From an uncultured Spirochaetales bacterium (GTDB lineage: Bacteria; UBP6; UBA1177): 64,000 nt of DNA. Made by a program: the position numbers and the translations under genes. The notes under the pieces were generated by a model. That model saw only the letters and a list, made by a program, of their open reading frames with translations, was not told where the DNA came from and ran no database searches. The DNA is taken from positions 124,001 through 188,000 of the forward strand of contig CACYHH010000002.1 of the NCBI GenBank assembly GCA_902774115.1. Reading direction: 5' to 3'. Shown here piece by piece: positions 30,090 to 38,754 of the stretch. Every line of letters begins with the position of its first letter. The stretch's first letter is position 1.

Positions 30090-30737
30090 TTAGGCGCGAT
30101 ACATTTTCAGGAAAGGATTGAATTTCTTTTCGAGAGCGATCGAGGTGTTTTCGTCATGACCGGGATAGACAACCGTTTCATCAGGAAGACTGAGCAGTTT
30201 GTTTTTTATGCTTTCAATGATTTTTCTGCCGTCTCCGCCGGGAAAATCGGTTCTTCCGATGCTGCTTCTGAAAAGGGTGTCGCCCGAAAAAAGGAGGTGA
30301 TTTTCGCAGATGTCCGATTTTTCGATGTAGAAACATGTGCTGCCCGGCGTATGTCCCGGCGTGTGGAGAACTTTGATTTTTGTTCCTGCAAAATCGAGTG
30401 TCATGCCGTCTTCGAGTTTTATGTCGGCTTTTCCTTTGAAAACGAAAGTGAAGCCGAATTCTTCCGAAAAGTTGAGCTGCGGCGAATAGAGCCAGTCGTG
30501 TTCGAAAGTGCTGACGGCCGTTTTTGCTTCCGGAAACGCTTTTTTGACATCGTTGAGCCCGCCGATGTGGTCAAAATGAGTGTGTGTCAGAAGAATATAC
30601 CGCACATCGAAATTTTCTGCGGCTTTTATGATCTTTTCAGCATCGCCGCCGGGATCGATTATGAATGCGGCACCGGCTTCAGAAACGATGTAACAGTTAG
30701 CTCCGATGGGAGCGACTTGTATTTTACGGATTTCCAT
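30090..30737 (-). CDS. Metallo-beta-lactamase-fold hydrolase, glyoxalase II-like
   Basis: This 215-residue cytoplasmic protein has the di-metal motif THTHFDHIGG. Further metal ligands sit in LHTPGHTPGSTCFYI, LLFSGDTLFRSSIGRTDFPGGD and VYPGHDENTSI. This arrangement is typical of the small hydroxyacylglutathione-hydrolase-like group found widely in bacteria, whose substrates are often unknown. It lacks the longer C-terminal substrate domain of true glyoxalase II. GGAGGTAAAA precedes the ATG. It stands alone, 133 bases after cysD on the same strand. Confidence 0.92.
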   Translation of the reverse strand: MEIRKIQVAPIGANCYIVSEAGAAFIIDPGGDAEKIIKAAENFDVRYILLTHTHFDHIGGLNDVKKAFPEAKTAVSTFEHDWLYSPQLNFSEEFGFTFVFKGKADIKLEDGMTLDFAGTKIKVLHTPGHTPGSTCFYIEKSDICENHLLFSGDTLFRSSIGRTDFPGGDGRKIIESIKNKLLSLPDETVVYPGHDENTSIALEKKFNPFLKMYRA

Positions 30738-30861
30738 TTTTACCTCCTTGAATAAAGCCGGAAGATTATACGGAGGTGACGGAAAATTGGAATTTTTGGG
30801 ACGTTTTTCTGCCGCAAAAATCGAAAAATCTCATGTTTTCAGTGGATTGTGTTTAATTAAA

Positions 30862-30889
30862 TTGACAAAATGGCGTTTTTGCGTAATGT
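30862..30889 (+). promoter_or_regulatory. Promoter for the LysM protein-histidine kinase pair
   Basis: Perfect -35 TTGACA (30862-30867), 16 bases, -10 TAATGT (30884-30889). A second TATAAT at 30914-30919 has no good -35. Confidence 0.6.
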
Positions 30890-30940
30890 ATCACGGTTAT
30901 TTTTGTTTTGTCTTATAATTAAGATATAAGGAGTTTACCG

Positions 30941-32212
30941 ATGAAAACGATGATTCTTGCTTTTGTTTTGATGTTTTCGACTCTCATGTTTGCCGAAGAA
31001 GTTCCACCGGCAAGCGCGGAAGAAGTTCCGGTTCCGGATTTTATCAATCTCGACAATGTCGATCTCAATTCAGCTCCCGAAACTTACGAAGTCGCTCCGG
31101 GCGACACCCTTTGGGATATAAGCGAAAAGGAACTTAAAAGCCCGTGGTACTGGCCTAAAGTCTGGTCTCTCAATCCGCAGATCCAGAATCCGCACAGAAT
31201 CTATCCCGGAGACAAAATCTCTTTCCGTCCTACCGGCGAAATGATGATGCCAGGCGAAGAGGGAACCAACGCAAACGGTTCATACGGTGAGAACGGCGAA
31301 GAAGGCTACAGCGCTGAGTATGAAGACGAAGGCGAAACCGATTCTCTTGCTCAGACTGGCAAAACGCTTGACGCTACACCGGAAAATTATAAGAGTTTTG
31401 TAAAACTCGGCGGAAAATACAGAGTTGACAGGTTCAAACAGATCGACGACACCCTTTTCGATGTCGTTCAGAAAGGTTTTGTCGGCAACACCGAAGAAGA
31501 GAAAATGGCGAAGATAGTCGCTTCCTTCGAGCCGAAAGAGCTTCTTTCTACAGGAGACAACGTATATGTCGAACTCGGTGACGACGATGATGACGACAAA
31601 GACGATAAAGAGAAAAAAGGGGGAAAACCTCATTTCCAGATCGGCGACTATGTTGAAATCATCCATGTCAAAGAAAAAATCAAACATCCCGACACCGGTG
31701 ATAAAATCGGTTCGATCGTCGATATAGTCGGCAGAGGCAAAGTTCTCGACATCGGCAAAAAGAAGAAAGACGAAGACAAAGACGATAAAGACACTCAGAT
31801 CGCGACAGTCAAGATCATAAAGTCTTACGATGCGATAGAGCGCGGTTTCTATGTACGTGAATACGTCGAAACGGAAGACAGCGTAAAAGTCACCGAACCT
31901 GCATCCGACATCAAGGCGAAGATCCTCACCGGTTACGATCCGACTTTCTTCTACGGTCCTAACTACATCGTTTACCTTGACAAAGGCAGCGACGACGGCG
32001 TTGAAAAAGGCGTTATGCTCTCTGTTTACAGAAAGGGCGACGGTCTTAAAGAATTCGAAGGCAAGGCTTCTCCGGCAGGGCTTCCTTATGAAATGATCGG
32101 CGAGCTCGTAGTCGTTCAGGTTGCCGAAAAAACTTCAGTAGCGATCATTACAAACAGCATCACCGCTCTCGAAGCGGGCGACACTGCGGTCTCAGGCGAG
32201 ATTGAAGAATAA
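30941..32212 (+). CDS. Secreted LysM-domain protein
   Basis: This 423-residue protein has a signal peptide (MKTMILAFVLMFSTLMFA). A LysM domain lies at about residues 47-95 (YEVAPGDTLWDISEKELKSPWYWPKVWSLNPQIQNPHRIYPGDKISF), a fold that binds peptidoglycan. An acidic linker follows. The rest, about 280 residues, contains two Asp/Lys-rich loops (DDDDDKDDKEKKGGK and KKKDEDKDDKD) inside beta-rich segments (IGDYVEIIHVKEKIKHPDTGDKIGSIVDIVGRGKV). This LysM plus beta-domain layout is common in delta-type bacteria but its function is not known. It overlaps the kinase gene by 11 bases, which suggests a functional link to that sensor. Confidence 0.85.
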   Translation: MKTMILAFVLMFSTLMFAEEVPPASAEEVPVPDFINLDNVDLNSAPETYEVAPGDTLWDISEKELKSPWYWPKVWSLNPQIQNPHRIYPGDKISFRPTGEMMMPGEEGTNANGSYGENGEEGYSAEYEDEGETDSLAQTGKTLDATPENYKSFVKLGGKYRVDRFKQIDDTLFDVVQKGFVGNTEEEKMAKIVASFEPKELLSTGDNVYVELGDDDDDDKDDKEKKGGKPHFQIGDYVEIIHVKEKIKHPDTGDKIGSIVDIVGRGKVLDIGKKKKDEDKDDKDTQIATVKIIKSYDAIERGFYVREYVETEDSVKVTEPASDIKAKILTGYDPTFFYGPNYIVYLDKGSDDGVEKGVMLSVYRKGDGLKEFEGKASPAGLPYEMIGELVVVQVAEKTSVAIITNSITALEAGDTAVSGEIEE

Positions 32213-33887
32213 GTTCCTAATATTTTTACCTATTTTATTTTCTTTTTTTCTGTTTCTTTTTGTCTGTTTCAATTTTACCGATTCAAATGTTCTCGGTCAT
32301 GCGATAGAAAAAGAGAGTTCTTTTTTTGCCGATGCAGGAAGTTTCAAGGCTGATCTCGACTCTCTCGACAGTTTTTCCGCGATGTACGAAAAAGCGGAAG
32401 AAAGTGTGCTGCCGAATGATTTCCTGACGTCCCGCATTCAGTCCGTGATAAGCAGGAACGCCCCTTTCATAAATGATGAAAGCGGAGAGCGTCTTTCATC
32501 GAGGATCGGGGATTTTTCGGTAAAAATTGTGACCGCAGGCGAGGCGCTGACTGAAGCGTCTGCCGAGGAAAAACCCCGCATAATTGCTTCTCTGCGGGCT
32601 GATATCTCGACTTTGAAGGATATGACAGACCTCGCTGCGAGGCAGAAACTCGGAATTATCCAGTACAGCTACTTTGTGTGGCAGGATTTCATCAACAAAA
32701 CCGTGATAGCTGTTTCGGCGCTGTTTTTTCTTATAACTCTGATTCTTACGGTTCTTCTTTTGAAAAAGAGAAAAAGTGCAGTCAGACTGCTTTCCCTGAT
32801 AGGTTTGGGCGCAAACGCTTCGGCTGACGACGCGGCGGAAGAGATCCGCAAGCTGACGGAAGCGAAGAACGCGGAACTTGACGAAATAGGGAAGAAATAT
32901 GCCCGCGAACAGATCGTCGGAAAGAGGAAGGAGGATCTTCTCAACGCCATTCCGGAAGGACTTTCGGCGGCAGCTTCGGGGCGTGTGACTTTCGTTAATA
33001 AAACAATGAATGAGTGGTTCGGAGTTGACGGATCGTTTATCGGCGAAGAGATGAAAACCGTTTTTGACAAGGTCGGAAGCGACGGCGCGGAAGGCAAATT
33101 CACAAACGGCGAGGAAACTTATCAGCTTTCTGTTTCCCAGGGACAGAACGAAACCTTTTATATTATAAGGAATATAACGAAATCGGAAGAACTTTCGAGC
33201 AAGCTGCTCAATTCCGAGCGTCTCGCTTCGATCGGCGAAATGGCGGCGCGCATCACTCACGAAATCAGAAATCCGCTCAATACGATCAAGATGAACAGCG
33301 ATTATCTGCTTGAGAATATCGGCAAAACCGAGCCTGAAGAAAAAAGGCAGCTTCTTTCTCTCGTTGTAAAGGAAGTCGAGCGTTTGGAGCAGATCACTAA
33401 CGAGTATATGGGAAAGGTGAACTACAGCAGGAGCGGTTCGGGCGACAGCGGAGTTTCCGTTCCTTCTGATATCGTCGAGTTTCTTTCCTTTCATCTTCCT
33501 GAACTGAAAAAGCGGAATATCGAGCTTACGGTCGGCAGGAGCGAGCCTCTTTCGATTTCAATTTCGCTTTCATCCTTCAAGGAAATCATGCTCAATCTGC
33601 TGAAAAACGCGTGGGAAGAACTCGAAAACGGCGGAAAAATAGCGGTGAACTTCGGCAGAAACGGCAATTCTGCGGTTATTTCGGTTGAAGATTCAGGCCG
33701 CGGTGTTCCGCAGAGCGAGCGGGAGACTATATTTAAGAATTTCTACACGAAAAAACCTGGCGGCACAGGAATAGGCTTAAGTCATTCGAGAAAACTTGCT
33801 GTTGAAGCGGGAGGGAAACTCTATGTCGGAGATTCCGCGCTCGGCGGCGCGGCGTTTATCCTTGAGATTCCGCTCAAAAGAAAGTAG
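32202..33887 (+). CDS. Membrane sensor histidine kinase (NtrB/AtoS-like)
   Basis: This 561-residue inner-membrane kinase has TM1 (residues about 5-25) and a periplasmic part of about 140 residues. TM2 (TVIAVSALFFLITLILTVLLL) and a PAS-like segment (NAIPEGLSAAASGRVTFVNKTMNEWFGVDG) follow. HisKA carries the phospho-His in RITHEIRNPLNTIKMNS. The ATPase domain has N-box LLNLLKNAWEEL, G1 VEDSGRGVP and G2 GGTGIGLSHSRKL. The start is TTG at 32202, inside the end of the LysM gene; later ATGs would remove TM1. No response regulator is adjacent. The sigma-54 regulator at 1-1229 is the only one in the window and is a possible partner. Confidence 0.93.
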   Translation: MKNKFLIFLPILFSFFLFLFVCFNFTDSNVLGHAIEKESSFFADAGSFKADLDSLDSFSAMYEKAEESVLPNDFLTSRIQSVISRNAPFINDESGERLSSRIGDFSVKIVTAGEALTEASAEEKPRIIASLRADISTLKDMTDLAARQKLGIIQYSYFVWQDFINKTVIAVSALFFLITLILTVLLLKKRKSAVRLLSLIGLGANASADDAAEEIRKLTEAKNAELDEIGKKYAREQIVGKRKEDLLNAIPEGLSAAASGRVTFVNKTMNEWFGVDGSFIGEEMKTVFDKVGSDGAEGKFTNGEETYQLSVSQGQNETFYIIRNITKSEELSSKLLNSERLASIGEMAARITHEIRNPLNTIKMNSDYLLENIGKTEPEEKRQLLSLVVKEVERLEQITNEYMGKVNYSRSGSGDSGVSVPSDIVEFLSFHLPELKKRNIELTVGRSEPLSISISLSSFKEIMLNLLKNAWEELENGGKIAVNFGRNGNSAVISVEDSGRGVPQSERETIFKNFYTKKPGGTGIGLSHSRKLAVEAGGKLYVGDSALGGAAFILEIPLKRK

Positions 33888-33917
33888 GTCTGAATACTGT
33901 TCTGATCACTTTTTTGA

Positions 33918-33945
33918 TTGCATAAAATTTATTTATACGTAAAAT
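33918..33945 (+). promoter_or_regulatory. Candidate promoter for the MopC/anchor-L lipoprotein
   Basis: -35 TTGCAT (33918-33923), 16 bases, -10 TAAAAT (33940-33945), followed by CTTTCGATA and a seven-T tract. Confidence 0.5.
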
Positions 33946-33978
33946 CTTTCGATATTTTTTTGCTGTTGGGAGGCAGAA

Positions 33979-35565
33979 ATGAAAAAAATCAATTTTGTTT
34001 TTATCGTGTTTTTTTCGCTTTTTCTCGTAGTTTCATGCGGAGGTGACACCGATTCATGCACTCAGAACGAAGACTGCGGAAACGGTTTTACCTGTGATCA
34101 GAATGCAGGGGAATGCATTCCTGAAAACGGAGGGGGAAACGAAGGAAAAACGGACGAAAACGGAAACCCTAATGATGGTGGGAATCAGGACGGAGGTAAC
34201 GGCAGCGGCAATAATTCCGGTGACAACCCTGAGGAAGATCCGGGGCAGAGCGGCATCTACGTAGCATGCACCCCCGGAGAAACCCGCCCGTGTTATGAAG
34301 GTCCGAGCGGCACGGAAGGTGTCGGTATATGCAAAGCCGGTATTGCCGAGTGCGTTGAAGACGGAAGCGACTGGAGCGAATGCAGGGATCAGGTCCTGCC
34401 GAGAACCGAAATATGCGGCGACGGCATAGATCAGGACTGCGACGGCGAAGATGTTACGCCGGAAAATGCCAAAGATATCGACGGGGACGGCTACACTTAC
34501 TGCTCCGGCGACTGCTGTGAAACGACATGGGACTGCAATGCCGATCCTGAAAAAGTCAATCCATCTTCGTATGAAGTACAGATGAACGGTGTCGATGACA
34601 ACTGCGACGGTCACATAGACGAATCGGTTTCTCCGTGTGACTCCGGAATTATGACCGAGACAACGAATCCGATGGATATGGCGCAGTCAATCGACCTTTG
34701 CCCGGTGGTTGACGACAAATCATTCGGCGTAGTAAGTGCAAAACTTCTTTTCCCTGACGGAACTGAAGGCACGATTCCGGCTCAGCAGCACGCTGTTCTT
34801 ACCGGTTACGGCAATGTTTTGAAACCGAAAGCGGGAACATCGTTTCTTGCCTTTTCTACAGGTAAAGTTACTGCCGGTCAGGATGAATTTTCAGTTGACA
34901 ACGGTACTTCAAGCGATGCTCCGGCCGACTGGTTTCAGGCAAACGGAGGAGTAAGTTTCCCCGATTCTCCGGCATGTCAGGGCGGGCTTGTGCAGCAGAG
35001 TGACCCGGGCAAACCGCCGTTGAACGATCCGGTAATGCTTGAACTGGTTATCCGTGCTCCGAAAAACGCGGAGGCATTCGGTGTCGGTGTTTACTATATC
35101 AGCAGCGAGTTTCCGCAGTATGTCTGTCAGTACAATGACTTTTTCGTCATGCTTCTCGACACGGCGTTCACAACGACAGATCCTAATCTTCAGAATCCTG
35201 CCGACAAAAACATCGCGATGGACGGTCTCGGCAATCCGCTCGGCATAAACCTTGCGAAATCAGGACTTTTCACAGTCTGCTGCCCGAGAAACGCTTTTCC
35301 GAGCTGTCAGGGCGATGAAGAGCTCAAAGGAACTCCCTTCACACCGAATCAGTGTCCCAGCGGCATGATCGGCGCTGTTACCATGGAAAATGCTCACGGC
35401 GCGACAGGCTGGCTCGAAGTCAGAGGCAATATTGTTCCGGGAGAAGAATTCAAACTCAGAATGGCTATCTGGGATACGAATGACCACGTTCTTGACAGCA
35501 TGGTTCTTATCGACAATTTCCAGTGGTATGAAGTTGCCGGCAAGCCCGGTATCGCTCCGAAATAA
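33979..35565 (+). CDS. Cys-rich lipoprotein with MopC-like and choice-of-anchor L domains
   Basis: This 528-residue lipoprotein has lipobox LVVSC then GGDTDS. An N-terminal Cys-rich module follows (CTQNEDCGNGFTCDQNAGECI), then a Gly/Asn-rich linker. A putative metal-binding MopC-like region reads CTPGETRPCYEG..GVGICKAGIAEC and GDGIDQDCDGED. The latter acidic, EF-hand-like motif recurs in MNGVDDNCDGHIDE. From about residue 215 the sequence fits choice-of-anchor L (NPMDMAQSIDLCP...FGVVSAKLLFPDG...LTGYGNVLKPKAGTSFLAFSTG). Such proteins are surface-exposed in Myxococcota-like bacteria; ligand unknown. GGGAGG precedes the ATG. Confidence 0.85.
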   Translation: MKKINFVFIVFFSLFLVVSCGGDTDSCTQNEDCGNGFTCDQNAGECIPENGGGNEGKTDENGNPNDGGNQDGGNGSGNNSGDNPEEDPGQSGIYVACTPGETRPCYEGPSGTEGVGICKAGIAECVEDGSDWSECRDQVLPRTEICGDGIDQDCDGEDVTPENAKDIDGDGYTYCSGDCCETTWDCNADPEKVNPSSYEVQMNGVDDNCDGHIDESVSPCDSGIMTETTNPMDMAQSIDLCPVVDDKSFGVVSAKLLFPDGTEGTIPAQQHAVLTGYGNVLKPKAGTSFLAFSTGKVTAGQDEFSVDNGTSSDAPADWFQANGGVSFPDSPACQGGLVQQSDPGKPPLNDPVMLELVIRAPKNAEAFGVGVYYISSEFPQYVCQYNDFFVMLLDTAFTTTDPNLQNPADKNIAMDGLGNPLGINLAKSGLFTVCCPRNAFPSCQGDEELKGTPFTPNQCPSGMIGAVTMENAHGATGWLEVRGNIVPGEEFKLRMAIWDTNDHVLDSMVLIDNFQWYEVAGKPGIAPK

Positions 35566-35604
35566 ATAATGAGGCGTTTTGCCGCGTCTCTAAATCCCTT
35601 TCAT

Positions 35605-35632
35605 TTGACTTGTTCAATATAACTCGTAAAAT
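35605..35632 (+). promoter_or_regulatory. Promoter for folP-cdaA-cdaR-cysC
   Basis: -35 TTGACT (35605-35610), 16 bases, -10 TAAAAT (35627-35632). It is followed by TCAGCGGTTTTT, an element repeated exactly at the sxtJ promoter (55081-55098). Confidence 0.65.
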
Positions 35633-35658
35633 TCAGCGGTTTTTGTTTCGAGGCGCTT

Positions 35659-36852
35659 ATGATTGTTTATCCTTTCAGAATTCTTGATGAAGAATACGGA
35701 CCGCTGATGAAGAAACTTGAGGTTTCGGAGTGCGGCTCTTCGATCATGCGCGGACGTTTTTCAGTGAAAACTTTCATGGTGTCGGATATTTCCACTCCAG
35801 CGGCGAATGTCGTGAAACAGCAGGTTCTTGCTTTGGGCGGCGAGGCTGCCGTTCCGGCACATGCCGTAAACTGCTCTCAACCGAAAAGTGATTTCGTTTT
35901 TTCTCTCAGAAGCGACAAAATTTCTGAATTTGCCGCAAGGATGAAGGCTCAATGCTGGAAACTGCCTCAAGTTGCGGATTTTATTGAAAAATTTGTCGGA
36001 TCTCAGAAGCCGTGGTTTTCTTTTTCACACCCTGGGATCGACACAACGCGGTCGAATATCATGGGCATTCTGAATGTTACTCCCGATTCTTTTTCGGACG
36101 GCGGAAGCTGGACGGATATCGATGCCGCTTTGAAACATGTTTCCGAAATGGTTAAAAACGGTGCCGATATAATTGATGTCGGCGGCGAATCGACACGCCC
36201 GGGAAGTGATCCGGTCGATGCCGAAACCGAGAAAAGGCGCGTCGTTCCTGTAATCAGCGAGATAAAAAAGCAGTTTCCTAAGGCTGTGATTTCAATCGAT
36301 ACGGTGAAAAGTTCGGTGGCAAAAGCTGCGATTAACGCAGGTGCCGAGATCGTGAACGATGTGAGCGGTCTCACTTTTGATTCCGAAATGGCTTCAGTCT
36401 GCGCCGGTGCAGGAAAGCCTGTAGTGATCGGTCATATCAAAGGATCGCCTAAAGATATGCAGGAAAATCCGGTTTACGGAAATCTGTTCGGCGAAATGCT
36501 CGATTTTTTCAAGAAATCAAAAGAAATGCTGCTTTCAAAAGGTCTTAGTGAAAGCAAAATCATAATTGATCCCGGAATAGGTTTCGGCAAAACTCTTGAG
36601 CACAATCTGGCGATAATAAAACATCTGGAAGTTTTTTTCTCATGCCTTGATCCGGTTGCGGTAGGTTTCAGCCGCAAAAGCGTGATCGGAGCAATTTGCG
36701 GGAGAAAAAATCCGCTCGAAAGGCTCGCGGGAACTGTCGCGCTTGACACAATCGCTTTGGAAAAAGGCGCCGCCGTCATAAGAGTCCACGATGTCAAAGA
36801 AGCAAAAGATACTTTGGAAATATTCAACGCTTTAAAGGAGCCGTCATGTTAA
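35659..36852 (+). CDS. folP: Dihydropteroate synthase with N-terminal extension
   Basis: This 397-residue protein joins 6-hydroxymethyl-dihydropterin pyrophosphate and p-aminobenzoate in folate synthesis. The catalytic TIM barrel starts near residue 130: IMGILNVTPDSFSDGG, IIDVGGESTRPGSDPV, ISIDTVKSSVAKAAINAGAEIVNDVSG, IDPGIGFGKTLEHNLAII and GFSRKSVIG. The first 130 residues (MIVYPFRILDEEYGPLMKKLEVS...LGGEAAVPAHAVNC) form an extra domain found with this enzyme in some anaerobes and former deltaproteobacteria. It is first in a rightward group, overlaps cdaA by seven bases, and pairs logically with folE2 at 44292. Confidence 0.95.
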   Translation: MIVYPFRILDEEYGPLMKKLEVSECGSSIMRGRFSVKTFMVSDISTPAANVVKQQVLALGGEAAVPAHAVNCSQPKSDFVFSLRSDKISEFAARMKAQCWKLPQVADFIEKFVGSQKPWFSFSHPGIDTTRSNIMGILNVTPDSFSDGGSWTDIDAALKHVSEMVKNGADIIDVGGESTRPGSDPVDAETEKRRVVPVISEIKKQFPKAVISIDTVKSSVAKAAINAGAEIVNDVSGLTFDSEMASVCAGAGKPVVIGHIKGSPKDMQENPVYGNLFGEMLDFFKKSKEMLLSKGLSESKIIIDPGIGFGKTLEHNLAIIKHLEVFFSCLDPVAVGFSRKSVIGAICGRKNPLERLAGTVALDTIALEKGAAVIRVHDVKEAKDTLEIFNALKEPSC

Positions 36853-37637
36853 CTTTTTCTGAATTTCTGATGAATATTGTCGGCAACGATTCATTGCCGC
36901 TTTTCATTTTCAAAGCCGCAGTCGATTTCTGCTGCATTTACTTTATTTTTTATCTCTTTTTTGTCGAGATAAAGGACAGCAAATCGGTGAGGGTTACGGT
37001 CGGATTCGCGCTTTTGGCTTTGTTTTATCTTTTTGCGAGGATTTTCGATCTTACCGGTATCGAGTGGCTTCTCGGGAATTTCTTTTCCTATGCCGCGGTG
37101 CTGATAATCGTTGTTTTCCGCAATGAAATCAAAAATATGCTTGCTTCGATGAGCATTCTTAACGTCACTATGAAGCAGGAGGAATATTCGGGTGAAGAGG
37201 ACGTTATAAGCCACATCGCGAACGCAATGGACTATCTCGCTTCGGTCCGTGAGGGTGCGCTTGTTGTCATCATGCCTTCTGAAGATGTGAAACTCGGTGC
37301 GATAGCGGAGGGAACCGAAATCGATTCCCTTATTTCGAGAGAACTTCTTCTTACGATTTTTAAGAAAAATTCGCCTCTCCACGACGGCGCGGTAATCATA
37401 AAAAACAGAAGGATTTCAAGGGCTTCAGTATTTTTCTCGCTCAGCACTAACCCCGATATCGACCCTAACTTCGGAACGAGACACCGTGCCGCTTACGGTA
37501 TCAGCGAAAAGGTTCCGGGCGCGCTTGTCATCGTAGTCAGCGAGGAGAGAGGCGAAATTTCGCTTCTTCACGGCGGAAGGATCACGCGCGACCTCAGCAA
37601 GGATGCGCTCAAACAGCAGCTTGCAAACAGACTGTAG
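36846..37637 (+). CDS. cdaA: Diadenylate cyclase CdaA (c-di-AMP synthase)
   Basis: This 263-residue membrane enzyme makes cyclic di-AMP from two ATP. Three N-terminal hydrophobic helices (residues about 15-95) precede the DAC domain. Its nucleotide-binding DGA motif is in SPLHDGAVIIKNRRI, and the RHR motif in NFGTRHRAAYGISE. c-di-AMP controls potassium balance and cell-wall homeostasis in the bacteria where it has been studied. The following gene encodes the usual partner, a YbbR/CdaR protein. The overlap with folP suggests a single transcript. Confidence 0.97.
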   Translation: MLTFSEFLMNIVGNDSLPLFIFKAAVDFCCIYFIFYLFFVEIKDSKSVRVTVGFALLALFYLFARIFDLTGIEWLLGNFFSYAAVLIIVVFRNEIKNMLASMSILNVTMKQEEYSGEEDVISHIANAMDYLASVREGALVVIMPSEDVKLGAIAEGTEIDSLISRELLLTIFKKNSPLHDGAVIIKNRRISRASVFFSLSTNPDIDPNFGTRHRAAYGISEKVPGALVIVVSEERGEISLLHGGRITRDLSKDALKQQLANRL

Positions 37638-37646
37638 GAGATTCCA

Positions 37647-38189
37647 ATGAAGATAATGACACAAAAACCGGGCTTTATCAAAAGGGCTTTTACACACAAT
37701 CTCCGCGAAAAATTACTGTCGGTGCTGTGCGCTGTCGTGGTGATGTTCGTCGCGGTCTGCTTCAAGCCTGTCAACAAAGTCTATTCCGTAAAGATCAACA
37801 CGAAGATTTCTCCGGATCAGGTGCTTGTTTCTGAAAATATAGACCGTATCGAAGTGAAAGTCAGCGGCAATTTTTTCGAACTGCGTAAAATAAAAAGCGA
37901 AGATCTGGTGATAAATTTCGATTTTTCATCAGAAAAAGCGGGGGAAATCAGCCGCAACATAGGCGACAACGAACTTCCGGCATCGTTTCTCCCTCTTGAT
38001 GTTGAAAGTGTTTCGCCGCAGATTCTGGTTTTCATAACGGAAGAGAAAAAGGCGGAACCTGCAGAGACGTTGCCTGAAGCGTCTCCTGAACAAAAACCTG
38101 CCGAATCTGAATCTGAACCGGCAGAAACTGTCGTGCCGAAAACCGATGAAAACGCCGTAAAAACCGAAAACGGGGAGAAAAATGACTGA
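37647..38189 (+). CDS. cdaR: YbbR-domain protein CdaR (CdaA regulator)
   Basis: This 180-residue protein has one N-terminal membrane helix (LREKLLSVLCAVVVMFVAVCF) and an extracytoplasmic YbbR domain (VYSVKINTKISPDQVLVSENIDRIEVKVSGNFFELRKIKSEDLVINFDF). Pro/Glu/Ala residues dominate the C-terminal tail (about 40 residues). In Firmicutes CdaR binds and modulates CdaA. This one has a single YbbR repeat, fewer than the three or four of Bacillus. AGGAG precedes the ATG, ten bases after cdaA. Confidence 0.88.
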   Translation: MKIMTQKPGFIKRAFTHNLREKLLSVLCAVVVMFVAVCFKPVNKVYSVKINTKISPDQVLVSENIDRIEVKVSGNFFELRKIKSEDLVINFDFSSEKAGEISRNIGDNELPASFLPLDVESVSPQILVFITEEKKAEPAETLPEASPEQKPAESESEPAETVVPKTDENAVKTENGEKND

Positions 38190-38706
38190 AAAACCGCGTG
38201 TCATCTGGTTTACAGGTCTTTCCGGCGCAGGAAAAACGACTCTTGCCGAAAAACTGGCGGTTTATCTCAAAAATTCAGGCGTGAAATGTGAACTTCTTGA
38301 CGGTGACACCGTGAGAAACATCTTTCCGCAGACGGGATTTACCAAAAAAGACCGTGACGAGCACGTGAAACGGATGGGTTTCCTTGCTTCTATGCTTGAG
38401 CGCAACGGTGTTACGGTCGTCGCTTCTTTTATTTCGCCTTACCGCGAATCACGCGACTTCGTCAGAAAAATGTGCAGAAATTTTGTCGAAGTTTACGTTT
38501 CGACCTCGCTTGAAGTTTGCGAAAAACGCGATGTTAAAGGGCTCTATAAAAAGGCGAGAAAAGGGGAAATCACCTCTTTCACCGGAATCGACGATCCTTA
38601 CGAACCGCCGGTTCAACCTGAAATCACGATAAAAACCGACAACGAAACGGTTGAGGAATCGTTTGAAAAACTGGTCGGGTATCTTGACAAAACCGCGACT
38701 CAATAA
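38182..38706 (+). CDS. cysC: Adenylylsulfate (APS) kinase
   Basis: This 174-residue enzyme phosphorylates APS to PAPS. Its Walker A is in WFTGLSGAGKTTLAEKLA. LLDGDTVRNIFPQTGFTKKDRDEHVKRMG and VVASFISPYRESRDFVRKM follow, then VYVSTSLEVCEKRDVKGLYKKARKGEI and FTGIDDPYEPP. It overlaps cdaR by eight bases, an unusual setting away from other sulfate genes. cysD lies about 8 kb away on the opposite strand, and no cysN or PAPS reductase is in the window, so PAPS may serve sulfation rather than assimilation; this is inference. Confidence 0.95.
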   Translation: MTEKPRVIWFTGLSGAGKTTLAEKLAVYLKNSGVKCELLDGDTVRNIFPQTGFTKKDRDEHVKRMGFLASMLERNGVTVVASFISPYRESRDFVRKMCRNFVEVYVSTSLEVCEKRDVKGLYKKARKGEITSFTGIDDPYEPPVQPEITIKTDNETVEESFEKLVGYLDKTATQ

Positions 38707-38754
38707 TAAGAAGTGCCGTTTTCTGTTTATTAACTTCAATTTCAGGAGGAAACA

